A stretch of DNA of 64,000 nt, taken from the NCBI GenBank assembly GCA_943370355.1, contig CALRQP020000020.1, positions 6,129 through 70,128 of the forward strand, written 5' to 3'. Position 1 is the first letter of the stretch. Each line of letters begins with the position of its first letter. The position numbers were made by a program, and so were the translations under genes. Origin of the DNA: JADCGM01 sp943370355 (lineage in GTDB: Bacteria > Pseudomonadota > Alphaproteobacteria > Sphingomonadales > Sphingomonadaceae). A model generated the notes under the pieces. That model was given only the letters and a program-made list of their open reading frames with translations, was not told the origin of the DNA and did no database searches. This document shows, one piece after another, positions 32,958-42,380 of the stretch.

Positions 32958-33281
32958 TTATTGAGCGGCGGTCGTCGTGGAGGTGCCGGCCGCCGAAGCA
33001 TTGCAAGCCGCGAGATCATCGGCAGCGAAGGCCTTGCCCTGCGCGGTGAAGGCCGAGAGCGGGCCGACTTCCTTCACGAGACGCGAGCAAATGCGCTTGG
33101 CCGGACTGGTCGCCTCGCCGCCTGCAGCGCAGGTCGTCCCCGCGCAGCTCCAGAGCCGCTCCGAGGAGATCAGCTGCGCCGACTTGGTTGGCGATTGCAG
33201 GCTGGCGACATAGTTGGACGCGAAGGCCGGCGTGGCGACGGCGAACAGGGCAGCAGCGGCGAGAGTGAGGCGGATCGACAT
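32958..33281 (-). CDS. Small exported cysteine-containing protein (CC_3452-like)
   Basis: The 107-residue protein has a signal peptide (LTLAAAALFAVATPAFA). A short mature part contains WSCAGTTCAAGG and later cysteines in KRICSRLV and ACNASA. This resembles the CC_3452 family of small alphaproteobacterial periplasmic proteins of unknown role, which have a W-x-C-x-G-x-x-C pattern. The assignment is from memory of the pattern and is tentative. The gene is divergent from the HxlR regulator. Confidence 0.7.
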   Translation of the reverse strand: MSIRLTLAAAALFAVATPAFASNYVASLQSPTKSAQLISSERLWSCAGTTCAAGGEATSPAKRICSRLVKEVGPLSAFTAQGKAFAADDLAACNASAAGTSTTTAAQ

Positions 33282-33306
33282 GGCGAGTCCTTTCAGGTGG
33301 TCTAAA

Positions 33307-33325
33307 GCAACTTATATTGCGTTGC
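33307..33325. promoter_or_regulatory. Inverted repeat GCAAC-N9-GTTGC, possible operator
   Basis: GCAAC and GTTGC flank TTATATTGC in the divergent region between the small exported protein and the HxlR-type regulator. The half-site matches the palindrome at 33361-33375. It also covers the only TATA-like stretch in the region. Confidence 0.35.
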
Positions 33326-33360
33326 TTAAGACTACCTGATAGCGGGTGGCAAGCAAAAAG

Positions 33361-33375
33361 GTTGCGTGTCGCAAC
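33361..33375. promoter_or_regulatory. Perfect palindrome GTTGCG-TGT-CGCAAC, possible operator
   Basis: This 15-base palindrome lies 44 bases before the HxlR-type start. HxlR proteins bind short inverted repeats near their own promoters, so autoregulation is plausible. Confidence 0.4.
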
Positions 33376-33419
33376 GAACCTCGTAAATTGACGAGGCAGC
33401 CCTGGGGAGGATGTGAGAA

Positions 33420-33917
33420 ATGCCGAAGCGCGCCACCGCGCCCGACTATTGCATGGTCGCGAGAACGATCGACGTGATCGGCGAGCAGTGGACACTGCTG
33501 ATCATCCGCGACGCCTTTTTCGGCGTGCGCCATTTCGATGAATTCCAGCGCAATCTCGGCATCGCACGCAACGTGCTCGCGACACGGCTCGCCAAGCTGG
33601 TCGAAGAGGATATCCTGACGCGCCAGGCGCATCCCGATGATCGCCGCAAGGTCGAATATCGGCTGACCGAGCGCGGTCGCGATCTGCTGCCCGTCATCAT
33701 CTCGCTGACGCAGTGGGGCGGCAAGTGGAAGCGCAAGGCGGAAGAACTGCCTCCCTTCCGCATGGTCGACCGCGAGACGGGCACCCCGCTGGCGCGGATC
33801 GAGGTCCGGTCGGCCGATGGACGCGTGCTGCAGGCGCGCGATCTCGAAATCGTCGCCGGACCCGGCATCACCGACGAAATCCGTCAGACGGTTCCCGCGC
33901 TGCGCAAGTCGGCGTAG
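33420..33917 (+). CDS. HxlR-family winged-helix regulator
   Basis: The 165-residue protein has the HxlR pattern CMVARTIDVIGEQWTLLIIRDAFFGVRHFDEFQ (key run G-x-x-W-T-L-L-I-I-R-D). The winged helix ends with YRLTERGRDLLPVI. The C-terminal 60 residues extend beyond the usual domain. HxlR proteins respond to small molecules or redox through a conserved cysteine near the N-terminus; here Cys11 is in the right place. It is ten bases upstream of coq9. Confidence 0.9.
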   Translation: MPKRATAPDYCMVARTIDVIGEQWTLLIIRDAFFGVRHFDEFQRNLGIARNVLATRLAKLVEEDILTRQAHPDDRRKVEYRLTERGRDLLPVIISLTQWGGKWKRKAEELPPFRMVDRETGTPLARIEVRSADGRVLQARDLEIVAGPGITDEIRQTVPALRKSA

Positions 33918-33926
33918 AAGGACGGG

Positions 33927-34583
33927 ATGACCAGCCTTCCCGTCACCGAACTCACGCTCGAGGAACTTCGTCCGCTGCTGATCGACGCCGTCGTGCCGCA
34001 TGTGCCGTTCGACGGCTGGAGCGACACCGCCATCGAACAAGCCGGCGCCGACCTCGGCCTGCCGCCCGGCCGGGCGCGGCTTGCCTTTTCCGAAGGCTCG
34101 GCGGCGATGGTCGATGCCTATATCCGCCGCGCCGATGCGGGCATGCTCGCTGCCATCGACATGACCGGCCTCAAGATCCGCGACCGGATCCGGCTGGCGC
34201 TGCGCACGCGCTTCGAGCAGGCCGCCAGCGAACGGGAGGCGGTGCGCCGCGCCGTCGCGCTGCTTGCCATGCCGCAGAATGCCTCGCTCGCCGCCCGCAC
34301 GCTGTGGCGGACGACCGACACGATCTGGCGCGCCGCCGGCGACACCGCGACCGATTACAACCACTACAGCAAGCGGATGATCCTGGGCGGCGTCTATACC
34401 GCGACGCTGCTGGTCTGGCTGTCCGACGAGAGCGAGGACTTCGCCGACACCTGGGAGTTTCTCGACCGCCGCATTGACGGCATCATGCGCTTTGAAAAGG
34501 GCAAGGCGCAGCTCCTGAAGGGCAGCGACCGCCTGCCGAGCATGTCGCGCTTCCTGGGGCGCTTGCGCTACCCGGCAATCTGA
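33927..34583 (+). CDS. COQ9 family ubiquinone biosynthesis protein
   Basis: COQ9 proteins bind lipids and support ubiquinone synthesis at the COQ7 hydroxylation step. The 218-residue protein is helical, with a TetR-like fold and the conserved C-terminal part TDTIWRAAGDTATDYNHYSKRMILGGVY and TWEFLDRRIDGIMRFEK (key residues). This family is confined mainly to mitochondria and alphaproteobacteria. Confidence 0.9.
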   Translation: MTSLPVTELTLEELRPLLIDAVVPHVPFDGWSDTAIEQAGADLGLPPGRARLAFSEGSAAMVDAYIRRADAGMLAAIDMTGLKIRDRIRLALRTRFEQAASEREAVRRAVALLAMPQNASLAARTLWRTTDTIWRAAGDTATDYNHYSKRMILGGVYTATLLVWLSDESEDFADTWEFLDRRIDGIMRFEKGKAQLLKGSDRLPSMSRFLGRLRYPAI

Positions 34584-34588
34584 CCGGC

Positions 34589-35614
34589 ATGGCCGATACC
34601 CCCGTCGCGCGCCGCGCGCCGCAGACGATCTGGTCGATCCAATATCTGCGGGCGATCTCCGCCCTCGGCGTCGTGCTGTTCCATTCGCTCGACAATACGC
34701 CTTATGCCTGGGAATTTGGCGCGATCGGCATCCATATCTTTTTCGGGATCAGCGGCTTCCTGATCTACCATATCGCCGGGACGCAGGCGATTTCGCCGGG
34801 CAAATTTCTGTCGCAGCGCATCCGCCGCATCGCCCCGCCCTATTGGATCGCGACGGTCGGCGTGCTCGTCGCGATGCGCATTGTGCCGGGCTTCTTCTGG
34901 CAGGCCTCTGCGGACCCGGTGCATGTGCTCAAATCGCTGTTCTTCATCCCGCAGACCGGCGTCGACGGCGGCATCTATCCGATCCTCTACCAGGGCTGGA
35001 CGCTCGACTATGAGATGTTCTTCTACGCGACCTTCGCGCTGTGCCTGTTCCTGCCGATCGGCCGGCGGCTCTGGGCGCTGACTGCGGTCATCGTGCTGCT
35101 GTCCTGTATCGGCCTCGCCGACGCGCCCGCCGCCAATCCGCTCATCGCCACCTACACCGCGCCGATCTGCCTCGCCTTCGTCGGCGGCGCGTGGGTCGCC
35201 AAGCTTTATGAGCGCGCGGCCCTGCCCGGCTTTGCGACGAGCGCGACGCTGTTCGCTGCCGGCTGGGCCTGCCTGTGGCTCAGTTGGCGGAGCGAGGCGG
35301 CGAGCGTCTGGTTGCCGCCCTTCGCGATCGCCGCGTCGGTCGCCGCCATCCTGTTCGGCGCGGTGGCGCTGGAGCGCGGCGGCCATGTCCCGAAGTGGCG
35401 CGCGCCGCGCCTGCTCGGCGAGGCCTCCTATTCGATCTACCTGTTCCAGACCTATGGCTTCGCGACCGTCGCACGGCTCACGCTTCACCTCGGCACCGGC
35501 CTGCGCGTCGCCGCCTATGCAACGGCGGCAACACTCTGGGGCCTCGCGATGTATGCGTTCGTCGAAATGCCATTACAACGCTGGCTGCGTCCCGCATCGC
35601 GGGCGGTCGCCTGA
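34589..35614 (+). CDS. Acyltransferase 3 family membrane protein
   Basis: The 341-residue protein has about ten membrane segments. It carries the acyltransferase 3 hallmark near the N-terminus, IQYLRAISALGVVLFHSLDN, with the catalytic histidine in LFHS. The RxxRIxPPYW block follows (IRRIAPPYW). These enzymes acetylate or acylate surface glycans. It starts five bases after coq9 but is probably functionally separate. Its stop abuts the 3' end of the tRNA-Val on the other strand. Confidence 0.9.
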   Translation: MADTPVARRAPQTIWSIQYLRAISALGVVLFHSLDNTPYAWEFGAIGIHIFFGISGFLIYHIAGTQAISPGKFLSQRIRRIAPPYWIATVGVLVAMRIVPGFFWQASADPVHVLKSLFFIPQTGVDGGIYPILYQGWTLDYEMFFYATFALCLFLPIGRRLWALTAVIVLLSCIGLADAPAANPLIATYTAPICLAFVGGAWVAKLYERAALPGFATSATLFAAGWACLWLSWRSEAASVWLPPFAIAASVAAILFGAVALERGGHVPKWRAPRLLGEASYSIYLFQTYGFATVARLTLHLGTGLRVAAYATAATLWGLAMYAFVEMPLQRWLRPASRAVA

Positions 35615-35690
35615 TGGTGGGCGCTGACGGGCTCGAACCGCCGACCCTCTCGGTGTAAACGAGATGCTCTACCAACTGAGCTAAGCGCCC
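35615..35690 (-). tRNA. tRNA-Val (anticodon TAC)
   Basis: The minus strand folds into a full cloverleaf: acceptor GGGCGCT/AGCGCCC, D arm GCTC-AGTTGGTA-GAGC, anticodon stem TCTCG/CGAGA with loop TTTACAC, and T arm GGCGG-TTCGAGC-CCGTC (one imperfect pair). The anticodon TAC reads valine. The CCA end is encoded. A second tRNA-Val lies about 1.9 kb away. Confidence 0.95.
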
Positions 35691-35773
35691 CATCCGGGTG
35701 CGGCGCTCCTAGCGGCCTTGCGCGCCGCGCTGCAAGCTGAAATCATCGCGGGGGTGAACCGGGGGGCTGGGGC

Positions 35774-36349
35774 ATGAAGCGAATATTGGCGATCGTGGCG
35801 CTGACCGCGCTGTCGGGCTGTGCGGGCATGGGCGCGGCGAACAGCGTCTCGGCGCGCAACTGCGGCGATTTCAACACCGTCGCCTCGGTGCCCGGGAAGG
35901 CGTGGCTTGCCGAGCAGCGCTGGCGCTTCAAGACCGACGATGACGCAGCCGCCGCCTATGCCACGCTCGCCAAGGGCGCCTCGCCCTGGCCCGACTGGTT
36001 TGCCCCGCCCGAGGCGGTGCTGCAGCCCGGTACGCGCTTCCAGATGGCGCTCGGCGTCGGCCAGCCTACCGACTCGCCCGGATCGTTCGGCACCTTCGAC
36101 TTCATCCGCCGCGTCGAGGATGTGCGCGACAGCCTTGCGGTCCGGCAGGAATGGAAGCCGAAGATCGACCGCGTCGCGACCTATGAGGTGGTCAAGCCTA
36201 TCAACGTGAAGCTCGGCCCAGTCGGCCCGCAGGTCGATGGCCAGCTGTGCAAGCTGCTTCCCGGCCGCTGGTCGCAGTTCCAGATGCTGGTGCCGCGCGG
36301 CACGGCGATGGAGTATCTAGCGCTCGTCGAGGTCCGCCCGATCCGCTGA
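35774..36349 (+). CDS. Putative lipoprotein, unknown function
   Basis: The 191-residue protein has a lipoprotein signal with the lipobox LSGC (Cys16). It would be an inner- or outer-membrane lipoprotein. The mature part has no recognised domain. It contains WRFKTDDDAAAAYATLAKG and a C-terminal FQMLVPRGTAMEYLALVEV. It is convergent with the cation transporter gene. Confidence 0.78.
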   Translation: MKRILAIVALTALSGCAGMGAANSVSARNCGDFNTVASVPGKAWLAEQRWRFKTDDDAAAAYATLAKGASPWPDWFAPPEAVLQPGTRFQMALGVGQPTDSPGSFGTFDFIRRVEDVRDSLAVRQEWKPKIDRVATYEVVKPINVKLGPVGPQVDGQLCKLLPGRWSQFQMLVPRGTAMEYLALVEVRPIR

Positions 36350-36352
36350 AGC

Positions 36353-37270
36353 TCAGGCGGGCGGCCGCGCGTCTTCCAGCGGGCGGATATAGAGCCGCAG
36401 CACATGCGGCCAGGTCTTGCGGACCTCGCTCTCAATCTCCGCGACGATGCGCTCGACATCGCCTGCCCCCATGCGATTGTCGAAATCAACACTCATCGCC
36501 GCGACGATCTGGTCAGGCGCATCATGGATGGTGATGATCTCCCCCACGCCCATCACGCCCGGCGTGTTGGTTGCGGCAGCGCGCAGGCCCGCGACCAGCT
36601 CCGGGTCCGCTGCCTCGCCGATCAACAGCCCCTTGGCTTCGGCGGCGAGAAACAGCGCCACGACCGCGAGAATGAGCCCGATGACCACCGAAGCCGCACC
36701 GTCATAAACCGGGTTCCCCGTCAGCTGCGACACGCCGAGGCCCACGGCAGCGACGAGAATGCCCGCCATTGCTGCCCCATTCTCCAGCAGCACGATGACC
36801 GTCGTCGCGTCCTTTGTGTCGCGCAACGCCGCATACCAGCCCTTGCCGCCGCGCGACGCGTCGAACGCCTTGAACGCGCTCCACGTCGACCCGCCCTCCA
36901 GCGCGAAGGCCACCGCGAGCACGATATATCCGAGCAGTGGCGACACGGCCGGCTCGGGCTCAAGAATGTGCAGCACGCCCTCGTAGATCGACACGCCCGC
37001 GCCGAGCGCGAACACGAGGATCGCGACAACGAAGCTCCAGAAATAGAGTTCGCGGCCATATCCCGACGGATGCAGCGCGTCGGCCGGCCGGCGCGACCGC
37101 TTCTGGCCATACATGAGCAGCAACTGGTTGGTGGAATCGACGAGGCTGTGCACCCCCTCGGTCAACATTGCCGAGGAGCCGCTGATCCCAGCCGCGATGA
37201 ATTTCGCGACCGCAATCCCGACGTTCGCGGCGAGCGCGATGATCAGGACGCGGTTCGACTCGGCCTTCAC
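36353..37270 (-). CDS. Cation diffusion facilitator family transporter
   Basis: The 305-residue protein has six membrane helices. The metal-site pattern of the CDF family appears in helix 2 (EGVHSLVDSTNQLLLMYG) and helix 5 (YDGAASVVIGLILA). A C-terminal ferredoxin-like domain (GEIITIHDAPDQIVAAMSVDF) follows. It would export Zn, Mn, Fe or similar ions by proton antiport. The start is GTG at 37270, overlapping the stop of DUF3297 (GTGA). A longer frame reads through that gene and was rejected. Confidence 0.9.
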   Translation of the reverse strand: MKAESNRVLIIALAANVGIAVAKFIAAGISGSSAMLTEGVHSLVDSTNQLLLMYGQKRSRRPADALHPSGYGRELYFWSFVVAILVFALGAGVSIYEGVLHILEPEPAVSPLLGYIVLAVAFALEGGSTWSAFKAFDASRGGKGWYAALRDTKDATTVIVLLENGAAMAGILVAAVGLGVSQLTGNPVYDGAASVVIGLILAVVALFLAAEAKGLLIGEAADPELVAGLRAAATNTPGVMGVGEIITIHDAPDQIVAAMSVDFDNRMGAGDVERIVAEIESEVRKTWPHVLRLYIRPLEDARPPA

Positions 37271-37521
37271 TCGTCGGCCGGTGCGTCGCTCTTGAACCAG
37301 GGCTCGACGGTCCCCTTGAGCTTGATCGTCATCGGATTGCCGAACCGGTCCTTGCTGTGCCCGGCGGACACGCGGACCCAGCCTTCCGATACGCAATATT
37401 CCTCGACCGTTGTCCGCTCGACGCCGTTGAAGCGGATACCGATGCCGCGCAGCAGCGTCGGCTCGTCGAAAAACGGGCTGGACGGGTTGTTCGAGAGGCG
37501 ATCGGGCGGCGTGTCGGTCAT
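37267..37521 (-). CDS. DUF3297 family protein
   Basis: The 84-residue protein matches DUF3297, small proteobacterial proteins of unknown function, with the conserved PPDRLSNNPSSPFFDEPTLL, GIRFNGVERTTVEEYCVSEGW and NPMTIKLKGTVEPWF blocks (key residues). It is translationally coupled to the cation transporter. It starts about 40 bases after the tRNA-Val(CAC) on the same strand. Confidence 0.92.
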   Translation of the reverse strand: MTDTPPDRLSNNPSSPFFDEPTLLRGIGIRFNGVERTTVEEYCVSEGWVRVSAGHSKDRFGNPMTIKLKGTVEPWFKSDAPADE

Positions 37522-37551
37522 CTGAAGGGCTCTCGAATCGCGGGGGAAACC

Positions 37552-37643
37552 GCCGGACGTGGTGGGCGCGGCAAGGATTGAACTTGCGACCCCCGCGGTG
37601 TGAACACGGTGCTCTACCACTGAGCTACGCGCCCACGTCCGGC
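37552..37643. repeat. Nine-base inverted repeat flanking tRNA-Val(CAC)
   Basis: GCCGGACGT (37552-37560) and ACGTCCGGC (37635-37643) are exact complements that extend the acceptor stem of the tRNA, with a three-base bulge at the CCA. They may form a processing or termination structure. Confidence 0.6.
37560..37634 (-). tRNA. tRNA-Val (anticodon CAC)
   Basis: The minus strand gives a cloverleaf with acceptor GGGCGCG/CGCGCCC, D arm GCTC-AGTGGTA-GAGC, anticodon stem CCGTG/CGCGG (one G-T pair) with loop TTCACAC, and T arm GCAAG-TTCAATC-CTTGC. The anticodon CAC reads valine GUG codons. The CCA end is encoded. Confidence 0.95.
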
Positions 37644-37763
37644 AAGGCCACGCGACTTAGGCAAACACCGCCCCGCTGTCCAGTGCGACGCTGCGTTCCG
37701 GGAACCTTCCCTATCGTATCGGGGTTCAAATGGTCGCCAACGGGAATAGTAGGAGTAAACCCG

Positions 37764-38315
37764 ATGAAGCCCATTTACCTTGGAGCCGCCGTGGCGGCCG
37801 CCCTTGTCGGTGTCGTGGCGATCGCCCAGACCGACAGCAAGCCGGCTGCGGCGCCAGCTGCCACCGTCGCCGCTGTTAAGGCGATCAGCGCCGAACAATT
37901 CGCGCTGAAGGCCGCCGCCTCCGACAAGTTCGAGATCGAGGCGTCGAAGGCGGTCAGCACGACCGCAACGGGTGAAAATACCAAGAATTTCGCCCGCATG
38001 ATGATCAACGAGCACACCAAGTCGACCGAGAAGCTCATCGAGATCGCCAAGTCTGTGAAGCCTGCCATCGCGCTTCGCGCCGAGTCGGACCCGATGCAGC
38101 GCAAGATGCTCGACGAGATCCGCACCGCCACGGGCAGCGGCGTCGACAAGGTCTATCTCGACAGCCAGATCATGGCGCACAGCGCCACGCTGGCAACGAT
38201 CAAGGCCTATGCCGCCAACGGCACCGAGCCGAAGCTCGTCGCCTTCGCCAAGCAGCTGATCCCGACGGTGTCGGACCATCTCGAAATGGCGAAGAAGCTG
38301 CGCGCGCAGGCTTAA
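37764..38315 (+). CDS. DUF4142 exported protein
   Basis: The 183-residue protein has a signal peptide (IYLGAAVAAALVGVVAIAQ) and a ferritin-like four-helix DUF4142 domain: FALKAAASDKFEIEASKAV, NTKNFARMMINEHTKSTEKL and VSDHLEMAKKL. Members are periplasmic and of unknown role. AGGAG nine bases upstream supports the ATG at 37764. It has its own promoter region after the tRNA. Confidence 0.9.
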   Translation: MKPIYLGAAVAAALVGVVAIAQTDSKPAAAPAATVAAVKAISAEQFALKAAASDKFEIEASKAVSTTATGENTKNFARMMINEHTKSTEKLIEIAKSVKPAIALRAESDPMQRKMLDEIRTATGSGVDKVYLDSQIMAHSATLATIKAYAANGTEPKLVAFAKQLIPTVSDHLEMAKKLRAQA

Positions 38316-38351
38316 GCTGTAGTTGACCCCTCTCGCTCCGGCGGGAGGGGA

Positions 38352-38627
38352 TCAGCCGTTGCAGGCGTCTTTCAACCCCTTGCCGGCCCGGAACTTCGGC
38401 TGGCTGCTCGCCTGGATATGCATCTCCTCCCCGGTGCGCGGATTGCGCCCGGTGGAGGCCGCGCGCCGCCCCACGCTGAAATTCCCGAAGCCGACAAGCC
38501 GCACCGATTCGTTGCGGCGCAGGCTTTCCGTGATGATCTCGAGCATGGATTCGACGGCACGGCCGGCGTCGCCACGGCTCAGCCCCGTGGAAGCGGCGAC
38601 TTCGCCGATCAGATCCTGTTTATTCAT
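38352..38627 (-). CDS. hup: DNA-binding protein HU
   Basis: HU is a nucleoid protein that bends DNA. The 91-residue product has the family pattern MNKQDLIGEVAASTGLSR at the start and VGFGNFSVGRRAASTGRNPRTGEEM, the beta arm with the NP tip (key run RNPRTGE). The start at 38627 gives the standard length; an upstream extension was discarded. Confidence 0.96.
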   Translation of the reverse strand: MNKQDLIGEVAASTGLSRGDAGRAVESMLEIITESLRRNESVRLVGFGNFSVGRRAASTGRNPRTGEEMHIQASSQPKFRAGKGLKDACNG

Positions 38628-38757
38628 TGCAAGCCCCTGAAACCATTTGGCGGTTTGCCCGCCGCCCCATTTCAGGTTGTAAAAGTCGCGCGCGACGCCT
38701 GTCAAAAAGAAATCCGCTCAACTGAGCGAATTTCTCCTTGATTCAGAAATACTTGTA

Positions 38758-41139
<2,382 letters not shown>

Positions 41140-41203
41140 ATACGCTCCTGATACCGAACCGCGGCCACCCCCCGGTGAGCGCCGATTGGGCTGTACGCCG
41201 TCC

Positions 41204-41232
41204 ATATGGGAACGGCACCGGCCCGCATCAAC
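41204..41232 (-). promoter_or_regulatory. Possible sigma-32 promoter of lon
   Basis: On the minus strand GTTGATG (41226-41232) and TCCCATAT (41204-41211) are 14 bases apart. They resemble the heat-shock consensus CTTGAAA-N13-15-CCCCATNT, and the -10 element lies about 65 bases before lon. Confidence 0.42.
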
Positions 41233-41347
41233 TTAGCCCGTTCGGCGATAATGTCAGGTTATCAGATGCGCGGGGGCACGAAAGCAAAAACACGGCCTTT
41301 TCGGCCGCCCGGATTCGCCATAGCCTGTCGTCTGGCGGGGGAATTTC

Positions 41348-42325
41348 ATGGCAGACGGTGCGGAGCTGATTTGGGGTTACGACCTCACGCCCGAGGGCGT
41401 CGTACCTTTCGACGACACAGGCGTGCCAAGGGCACGTGGCGCGCTCCGCTGGATGCACGCCAATTTGTCCGATCTGCGTGTGCAGCGCTGGGTCCACGAC
41501 ACCGGCGGATGGCCGCAGGAGGCCCGTGAACTGCTGCTGTCGAAGGAAGATGCGCCGCGCGCACTCGTGCTTGAGCGCTGGGTCGCCTGCGTCCTGCCGG
41601 ACGTGGCCCGCCGCTTCGACGACGACGACGATTTCGAAATTGGCAGCATCCGTTGCCTCGTCGGCCCGGCTTTGGTGTTCACCTGCCGCTATCACCCCGT
41701 GCGCTGCGCCGACCGGGTCCGTACGGCCATCGATCGGGGCGCGCGCCCCGTGACGCAGGGTGCGGCGCTCGACCTGCTGGTCAGCTCAATCATCGAGATT
41801 GCGGCGACGACGGCCCGCGACCTCAATGCCAATGTCCAGCGTATCGAGGACGCGCTCCTCGACCAAGGCCGCCAGCCCAATCCTCGCGCCTTGATTGCCG
41901 TCCGGCGGCGGGGCGTGCAGCTGCACCGGCAGATCGACGGCCTGCGCGGCGTGTTGCACCGGTTGGAAGAGGACGAAGATCTGTCCGACGCGCTGCTGCC
42001 GACCGTCGAGAAGCTTGCGCAGCGCGCCGCCGGCCTGAACGGCGAAATCCTGACGATCCAGTCGAACACTCGTCAACTGCGCGACGAGCTCGACCTGCAA
42101 ACGACGCAGCGGACCAACCAGAACCTCTATATTCTTTCGATCTTGAGCGCGTTGCTGCTCCCGGCAACGCTCGTAACCGGCATTTTCGGGATGAACACTG
42201 GCGGGCTGCCGTTCGCCGGCCATAGCTACGGCACCGCCTTCGCGACCGCGCTTGCGGTCGGCTCCGCCTTCGCCGTCTATCTGTTCCTGCGCTTCATGGG
42301 CTATCTCGGCGGCCGGCGTAACTGA
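41348..42325 (+). CDS. CorA/ZntB-family metal transporter
   Basis: The 325-residue protein has a large cytoplasmic N-terminal domain, a long helix, and two C-terminal membrane helices. The family signature GMN is followed by TGGLPF, which is closer to ZntB than to CorA. These proteins are pentamers that move Zn or Mg ions. The substrate cannot be set from sequence. It is divergent from lon by 208 bases. Confidence 0.88.
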   Translation: MADGAELIWGYDLTPEGVVPFDDTGVPRARGALRWMHANLSDLRVQRWVHDTGGWPQEARELLLSKEDAPRALVLERWVACVLPDVARRFDDDDDFEIGSIRCLVGPALVFTCRYHPVRCADRVRTAIDRGARPVTQGAALDLLVSSIIEIAATTARDLNANVQRIEDALLDQGRQPNPRALIAVRRRGVQLHRQIDGLRGVLHRLEEDEDLSDALLPTVEKLAQRAAGLNGEILTIQSNTRQLRDELDLQTTQRTNQNLYILSILSALLLPATLVTGIFGMNTGGLPFAGHSYGTAFATALAVGSAFAVYLFLRFMGYLGGRRN

Positions 42326-42380
42326 GCATCGATGTCCGAAAACCGCCAGACTTGCGATGGGCAACTGCTATGGTCCGGCC

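Noticed and set aside
42252..42380. Longer start of the AdaA-AlkA gene
   Set aside because: The extra residues lie inside the transporter gene and do not resemble the Ada start; the Ada cysteine spacing fits the ATG at 42381.
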